Assembly (NCBI GenBank): GCA_014529385.2
Contig: CM043954.1
Location: forward strand, 92,159,747 to 92,223,746
DNA: 64,000 bases
Direction of reading: 5' to 3'
Origin: Adiantum capillus-veneris
Taxonomy: Eukaryota; Streptophyta; Polypodiopsida; Polypodiales; Pteridaceae
In this document: positions 58,248-64,000 of the stretch, in pieces
Layout: each line of letters opens with the position of its first letter
Position numbering within the stretch: the first letter of the stretch is position 1
Translations under genes and position numbers: made by a program
Notes under the pieces: model-generated
Told to the model about the DNA's origin: nothing
The model's input: the letters and a program-made list of their open reading frames with translations, nothing else
Databases searched by the model: none

Positions 58248-61060
58248 TACGTAGACGTATTAGCCTCCAAAAGAACCATCCACATATGAGAGACCAAGAA
58301 GTGTTACTTCAGGAGGATCAGTCTTGGTAGAAAAAGTCAATGAGCTAATAGATGCCCTCTTGAAAGCCTATGAAGTACGACTCAAAGAAAACCAAACCCA
58401 AGAACAAAAGTGGATGACACATCTATATGCGGAACTAGAAAAGCAAATGCTTGAAATGTGTTAAAACTGGTTCAAACAGTCCAAGCTTTACTAACACCAC
58501 AAGTTAGAAAACCCAAGGATGTGATCCTTGTCCCACCTGCACCAATAATCCCATCAAACCAGGAATGAATAGAGCTAAGTCATGAGCACGTACTAAAGCT
58601 TAAAGACCCAACGTGAGCCAAGGATAGTGTTGAATACCACAGATAACTCTTTTGAGGGATTTCACCTAGCTATACCTTAGGGTTGTAAAGAAATAGATGG
58701 TCTTGACAAATTGTGGAAACAAGTGAGAGAGACTAATGAAGCTAGTGAGCTATGCAGATGAGTAAACCAGATTCATGATGGAAATGGAGTGTTTCTTCCA
58801 CCAATAGAGAAAATTGAGACTGATTCTCAAATGAATCTAGAAGTGCAATTGTATTGGGGGGACAAAGGATATGTACAGTTTATGGACATTCAACCCCATT
58901 TGCTAAGAACACTATATAGGAGAGCATGAGGCCAAGTTAGATGTTATTGCAATCCATCATAGAGACTGTCTTCCAACAAGGTCATTGATTCAAAAGGGTT
59001 AATAGATATTCTATCTACCCCAATCACCTGTACGATAACATTTGCTGAGTTGCTTAGAATAACTATGGGAAAATGCCTAGAGAAATTTGACGTAAAAGAA
59101 CCAATGACTCAAATCGAGGAAGGATCAAAGAGCTGGAAATGCCTCAGCCAAACACTAGGCCAGTGCCATTAAATAAGGTAGGTGAGTACTATGAGGGAGA
59201 AGATGGGAACACCACTCTTCTGGTGCAATTTCAAGGTGTAAAAACCATGGAAATCCTTGACAATGGAGCTGGCATTTCCATCGCAATAAAAGAGATCTAG
59301 AAACAATGGGAAAAACCAGCAGTGAGGGGATACTAAGATGAAACTGCAGCTTGCAAATAAACACACGGAAAGACCCATAGGACTGCTAGAAAAGTAGTTG
59401 TTACTTCTTGCGACATTGATTATGAAGATACCTTTGCTATTGTTGACTTTGGCAAGAAGAACAACTATGATATCATTCTAGGAAGATCATTTGTGAGGCA
59501 ATTGAAAATGGTCCTTGATTGGGGTTATGACCATATCTACTTGAGACATATGGAAACCACAACAAGGATAGACTTGAAGGACCATAGTTATAAGGACGTG
59601 AATTGAACCCTTGTGGAGAAGTTTGATTCCGCTACGGTAGTAGGATCAAAACTTCCACCATGGTTGGGTAAGCCTAAAGAACTGTGGATGTGTGGAGCTT
59701 CGCAAGGTGGAAACTTAAAGCGAGAGGAGTGCATTTTAGAAAGGACAATCAAAGACAAGGGTTATATCCAAGAAACATTTCTTGAAGAAGCATTAGAGCC
59801 ACTAGAATGAGAACACGTCTTGGCTACTCTAGATGTGTGCACTATTCAAGACGATCCAACAATGAAGTTTTGTGATAAAGATGTCTATGATATCGTTCCT
59901 TATTTTGCTGTGAGTGTGATCCAAGAAAACAAAGAGAACCAAGCATCAAAAATTTCCAAAGATGAAGAGCGAACAAAGGAATGTGGTGAATCAAAAGACA
60001 AAGAAGAAAATGAGTTCTATGACTCCATAGAACACTTGGAGCTTTAAGAAGATGCCGACAATGGAAATACGGACAACCCATCAGGTGACATGAACAACAC
60101 TTTAACTAATGCATGGTTTTATGATTGTCCACGTCAAAGACCCAGGAACCAATGTCACCGCTATAAACATAAAGTGTATCAGAAGTGGTTTCCAAAATCC
60201 TTGATGGTGACACAACCGCAACAAGCATCCTCATACGTGGCTCTTATACATGCAGAAAACACTCAGTCAAGAAGAACACAACCATGTCAACGGGGTAACA
60301 ACGCTCTAATCAATAGGCTAGAAAAGTCATCCCAAAAACAACAAACCAAGAACAAACAGATAGTAGCTTTCCATAACGAGCCAAACCACCAAGGGAAAGT
60401 GCCAGATATCAACCTTGCTGAGGATAGTAGCAACAATGATGATTCTTATGACATCCCCTACCAGAAACTCAGGTCATCACCCTCATTAGCTGCTTCTATA
60501 ACAACCATGGAAGGCCAAAAGCAAAGAACAACAAGTCAGATCCAGAAAGTTTGACAAATATGGATACCAAAGAGCCAACTCAACCAAAAGCAAGTATTGA
60601 TCAACAAGATGAAGATCTTTGATGAAAAACCACAAGATCCAACACCAAAAGGAAAACAGTCGAAGCATGCAAGGATGGCTAAGGAATATCACAAAGTCGC
60701 AAGTTTTCGCAACTCAGATTTGGGTTCCAAAGAAGTTGATTCAAGAACAGAGGTCAAGAGTTTATTTGGATTTCAAAACAGTTAAGGTATCAACTCCCAA
60801 TGTCTAAATCCTGTCCTCAACCAAGCGTACTAAGACTGAAGCAAAGACTGCTATAGACTCACACAAAGATAAGGTGGATCCCAAAGAAGTCTCTTCAAAC
60901 ACAAATGAAGTAGAGACAAGTATGGGTTCCCAAACGAGTAGCATCAATGCAATAGCATGCACTCACAAAGAAGTGGATCCCAAAGAAAACCAATGAAAAT
61001 ATTGTCACTGCACCGTCGCCGCTGAATTCTTTCAATTTCTCCTATGGTTACAATACATCT
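58248..61060 (+). pseudogene. Element C gag-protease with pol deleted
   Basis: Resumes gag at SGGSVLVEKVNELIDALLKAY (matches A 17630-17700), runs through to a protease: TMEILDNGAG (DNG where A has DSG) and NNYDIILGRSFVRQLKMV, then KPKELWMCGAS, and the acidic linker after YDIVPYFAVSVIQE (59850-60050) in a single frame, followed by LTNAWFYDCPRQRP. From about 60150 the sequence moves to basic text and then to the W-x-P-K tail (QIWIPK near 60555, TQIWVPK near 60715). RT, RNase H, integrase and the protease-2 core are absent. Multiple stops. A nonautonomous relative of A. Confidence 0.8.
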
Positions 61061-62500
61061 AGAAGAGAGCTCACTTCAAGCTAGAAGCCACTACCGAGGA
61101 ACTAGAAGCCACTACTGACGAACAAAATGACAAATACAACAACCAACAACAAGACACAGGACCATCACATTGCTTAGAATCGGAAGCCTTACCAACAAAT
61201 GCCAATAGGCATAGTACGGGACAAAAGCCATATATGAGCCCCTAGGAATATGTGTATAGTGTACATAGCGTTTAGAATTCTATTCCAATGATTTTGCTTT
61301 TTGTTGGGTTCATTTTTGGCTTTATTTAGTTATTTTTTAAGTTTTTTTGAAAAAAGGGGAAAAATCCATAATCCAGATGAAGAAAATACTGAAGAGATGC
61401 CTGGGAAGTACATAGAGAAGAAGGTACACGAAAGTAACAAAACTTCATGAGGTATGCCTCAAAAGACTTGTGCACAATGGATAATGCCAAAGGTAAGAAA
61501 AGAATGCTGATCAGTCTTCAACAACAACATGAGGCCAAAAATGAATGGGAATGGTCATAAAACTCCAAGATGGCCTACAAGGACAAAGAAAGTAGGTGAT
61601 GTGACCAAACAAAAGCACCCATCAGGTGTAAATTTGCCTATCCGACACTTCATGCGACTACAAGGCCGTATACATGAAGTAGATCTTTATGTTTTAAATT
61701 TCTATCTTGCGTGTGACTTAATGGAGCTTAACAAACAAAAGGGACTAACAATACTGACAAAACAAGGGAGGTAGAAATGACATATCGTGATGCAAAGGGT
61801 CAAGCCAAATTCTGGTCATCATAATTGGTTCTACATGTGTTTGGTAGCTTGAAGGTGCCAGAGATGCCCATCAGTCATTTGCGAGACTAAAATCCAACAA
61901 AGTTAGCTTAGAAAGCCAGATACAAGTCCAAATCAAGCCAAACTTTTTCAGAAGGCTATGAATTTAAAAATAAAAAAGTCAAACCCCTAGCCAAAGATAC
62001 AATTTTTTCAAATCTGAAGCCATGATAGCCATCTACATACCCTGTACATCATGTATATGAGCTTTGGGGAAAAATGGACAATGATAGCTCATAGACAGTC
62101 ATTTATCGCGAATGATGTTGGATAAGGCCCTTTTGAAGCAAGTTATAACTTGTGCAATTAACTAGGGTTTGTTGGGCTTTAATTAAGTCATATATCAAGT
62201 AGAAGCAACAATTGAGGACCGGATTTATGTGGAGCCAGTTCCCCCTCCAAAAGGCTTTTGTATTATAGATTCTCCCATAAAGAGAGGCTTGGTACAATAC
62301 AAGCTTTGTGTTCCTTGAGACCTTGATGGTGCAATGAAGATAGAGAGCTTCATGCACCACAATTATGCCCGCTCAGCTAAATGAAAGAATTAACTTGTCC
62401 CCGGCCTCAATCCCCCAAGACCTCAAATACCTTCAAAGGTGGAGAGAGTTAGCACGGAATGAGGGTAGGGAAGAGGAAGAAGTAACTATTACCATATATA
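61061..62500. other. Element C 3' noncoding part and an LTR D fragment
   Basis: 61061-62150 has no supported gene; purine-rich and A/T tracts, no clear palindrome of the A type. 62200-62480 is a diverged copy of element D LTR positions 56650-56930 (shared CTTTGTAT(C/T)ATAGATTCTCCC and CCTTCAAAGGTGGAGAGAG), so a fragment of that LTR family. Confidence 0.55.
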
Positions 62501-62712
62501 TGTGGTAGTGATGTGTGTGGACAGAATAGGACCGCCGGGGCATTTTTTTCCTCTTTAGGAGGTCTTTTCCCCGTGCATTGTATATACGCCCATCACTCTA
62601 GGGCTGTCTATCTTTCCATTGCACACTAAGTAACACACTCTCTATTGTGTGCCTTGAGCTTCCTTCATCTTCTCCAAGCTGTGTGCGTCTCTCTGCAACC
62701 CTAATTCCAACA
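62501..62712 (+). repeat. Probable short 5' LTR of copia element G
   Basis: Ends CTAATTCCAACA at 62712, two bases before a primer site. The start TGTGGTAGTG is a guess; only one copy is in the window. Confidence 0.5.
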
Positions 62713-62714
62713 AT

Positions 62715-62726
62715 TGGTATCAGAGC
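62715..62726 (+). promoter_or_regulatory. Primer-binding site of copia G
   Basis: TGGTATCAGAGC, tRNA-Met type, plus strand. Confidence 0.85.
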
Positions 62727-63075
62727 AAGTCGCATCCTCCCGGGCTTAGTCGCTAGTAGCTCCAGCACACACTTGCTCACTTTCTCCAATTTTTGTGAGA
62801 TTTGGTGAGCGTTTTCAAGCTGACAAAAATCTCAGGAGAAATAGTAGAGCTCAGTCTGCTCAGATTTTTGTTTCGGGCTCATTTTGGCCTCCGTTTCCAC
62901 TATAGCCAGGTCTGCACAAGCAATTTTGTCATTTTGTGCAGAGTTTCTGTCAGTGCCAAACACTGCATAGCAGGTCCCATACAGTCTACTGCAGGTTGTG
63001 CTTTATAGCACTTGCTGATCTCACTCAACTTCTCCTCATTTCGGGCAGTTTTCACATCAGGTGCAAGCATTTTCC

Positions 63076-63266
63076 ATGGCTGACAACAACACAGATTTTT
63101 TCAAGATGTTTGCTGCTGAGAACAGATTGGATGGGGCAATTACCCTATGTGGGATTACATGATGCAACATGTTCTTGTGTCAAAGGGCGTCTAATGTTGA
63201 GGATGTGCAGGGCATTGATGTACGTCGTGGTTTTGAGGATGTAGACGATGTTGAGGATGTGACAGG
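63076..63266 (+). pseudogene. Copia G gag start, interrupted by an LTR
   Basis: ATG 63076: MADNNTDFFKMFAAENRLDG, then after a one-base shift NYPMWDYMMQHVLVSKG, the copia Gag N-terminus (G.NY..W...M...L). The leader 62727-63075 has no other gene. The reading ends at 63266, where an A-family LTR begins, so Gag is truncated at about 60 residues. Confidence 0.8.
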
Positions 63267-63567
63267 TGTTGAGCCAACAGAGGATCACACCCACATTTTT
63301 GCTCACACTCATCATTTTTGTAACCATTGATTGTAATAAATGTCTTTCCGACATTGATTTTGAATTGAGCCATTCATTAAGTAACGGGACTCAATTGAGT
63401 TTCCAGCTTGTAATCCCGAAGTAATTTCACTTGCTGATGTAATTAGTTAGAGATGTTCTCACCTCCAAGGCTGAGGTATATAAGCCAAAGTTTTGTAACC
63501 TAAAAGGGGATTCAGTTTTATTAATCAAAGGTGATTTTTTGAGCGCCGTGACTGTGTCTGAGAGAGA

Positions 63568-63601
<34 letters not shown>

Positions 63602-64000
63602 TGAGAGAGAGAGAGTCTTATCTACTTGCTACGCGAGCTACGGAGCCACCATTGGAGAAGCGACACCGCCATTGTGTTAGCAACGGCGAGAGCTACGCAC
63701 ATATACCAAGAGTGCGCGCTATCGGCTTCTATGTGTGGTAAGTTCCTATGAGCTTCGGTGTGAGTTTTCTTCCAACTCGTGTGTCGGAATGGAGCGTGCA
63801 ACATATCTATAGAACCACAACGAGTAGAGCTACACATTGGTACCATCGGGTTAAGTTTCGATCACCTGTATTTTTCGGTCTGTCTTCATACACGTTTATC
63901 GCACGGAGTGTTATAGGTTGATTTTGCAGTTCAAGTCTTTAGGGTGTTGTTCTTACCTAGTGTATAGACTTCCCCTTGAGTTTGAGATCGATTCAATGAT
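63267..64000 (+). repeat. A-family LTR inserted in copia G, runs off the window
   Basis: Begins TGTTGAGCCAACAGAGG and follows the A LTR to the end of the window (734 bases), with clearly more differences than between A's own two LTRs and an expanded, interrupted GA repeat (63560-63616). TATA at about 63476-63484. The upstream 5 bases are ACAGG; no polypurine tract precedes it, so it is a 5' or solo LTR of a different insertion. Confidence 0.9.

Overview
The window looks like nuclear DNA of a land plant with a large, repeat-rich genome (fern, gymnosperm, lycophyte and bryophyte cannot be told apart here). Evidence: stacked, nested Ty3/gypsy and Ty1/copia LTR retrotransposons with plant-type primer-binding sites (tRNA-Met type TGGTATCAGAGC; Athila/Tat type TGGCGCCGCTGCCGGGG), long GA and CA microsatellites, and GT-AG introns. 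No ordinary single-copy host gene was recognised; essentially everything is mobile DNA. There are no tRNA or rRNA genes and no CRISPR array.

Layout. 1-771 and 10390-10575: a minus-strand copia element (H), split between its leader and gag by a ~9.6 kb DNA transposon (772-10389) with near-perfect 20-bp ends and longer diverged terminal inverted repeats. The transposon carries two spliced plus-strand genes of unknown function, a minus-strand gene encoding a CENH3-like histone H3 fold (5833-6733), a minus-strand four-exon transposase-like gene (6873-9785), and a large nested inverted repeat (4876-5717) between the two converging gene pairs.

10576-12599 and 31433-39530: gypsy element B, 5'-truncated, cut in its integrase by the complete 18.8-kb gypsy element A (12600-31432; two 931-bp LTRs; 5-bp target duplication GCATA). 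A and B share an unusual plan: gag, protease, RT, RNase H, two successive H2C2 zinc domains, integrase core, a second protease-like domain with W-x-P-K repeats, an intron-like region with evenly spaced 22-bp palindromes, a large 3' ORF, polypurine tract and LTR. 39549-44245: minus-strand gypsy gag and LTR (F). 45300-49620 and 58248-61060: element C, a pol-less relative of A, interrupted by minus-strand gypsy D (49687-58247), itself interrupted by a mini-copia E (51126-52927, target duplication AGATC). 62501-63266: start of copia G, broken at 63267 by another A-family LTR that runs off the window.

Most interesting: (1) a histone H3/CENH3-like gene and three other genes carried inside a DNA transposon; (2) 22-bp palindromes, always CG-centred and spaced about 285 bp (with a 125-134 bp step), in putative introns of related retrotransposons, where sister lineage B has a different palindrome of the same length and spacing; (3) a conserved ATGAGAG|GT mini-exon that splices in frame onto the 3' ORF of A; (4) duplicated H2C2 domains and a second protease-like domain. 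Most genes carry isolated C-to-T type nonsense codons or frameshifts, so the copies seen are mostly decayed.
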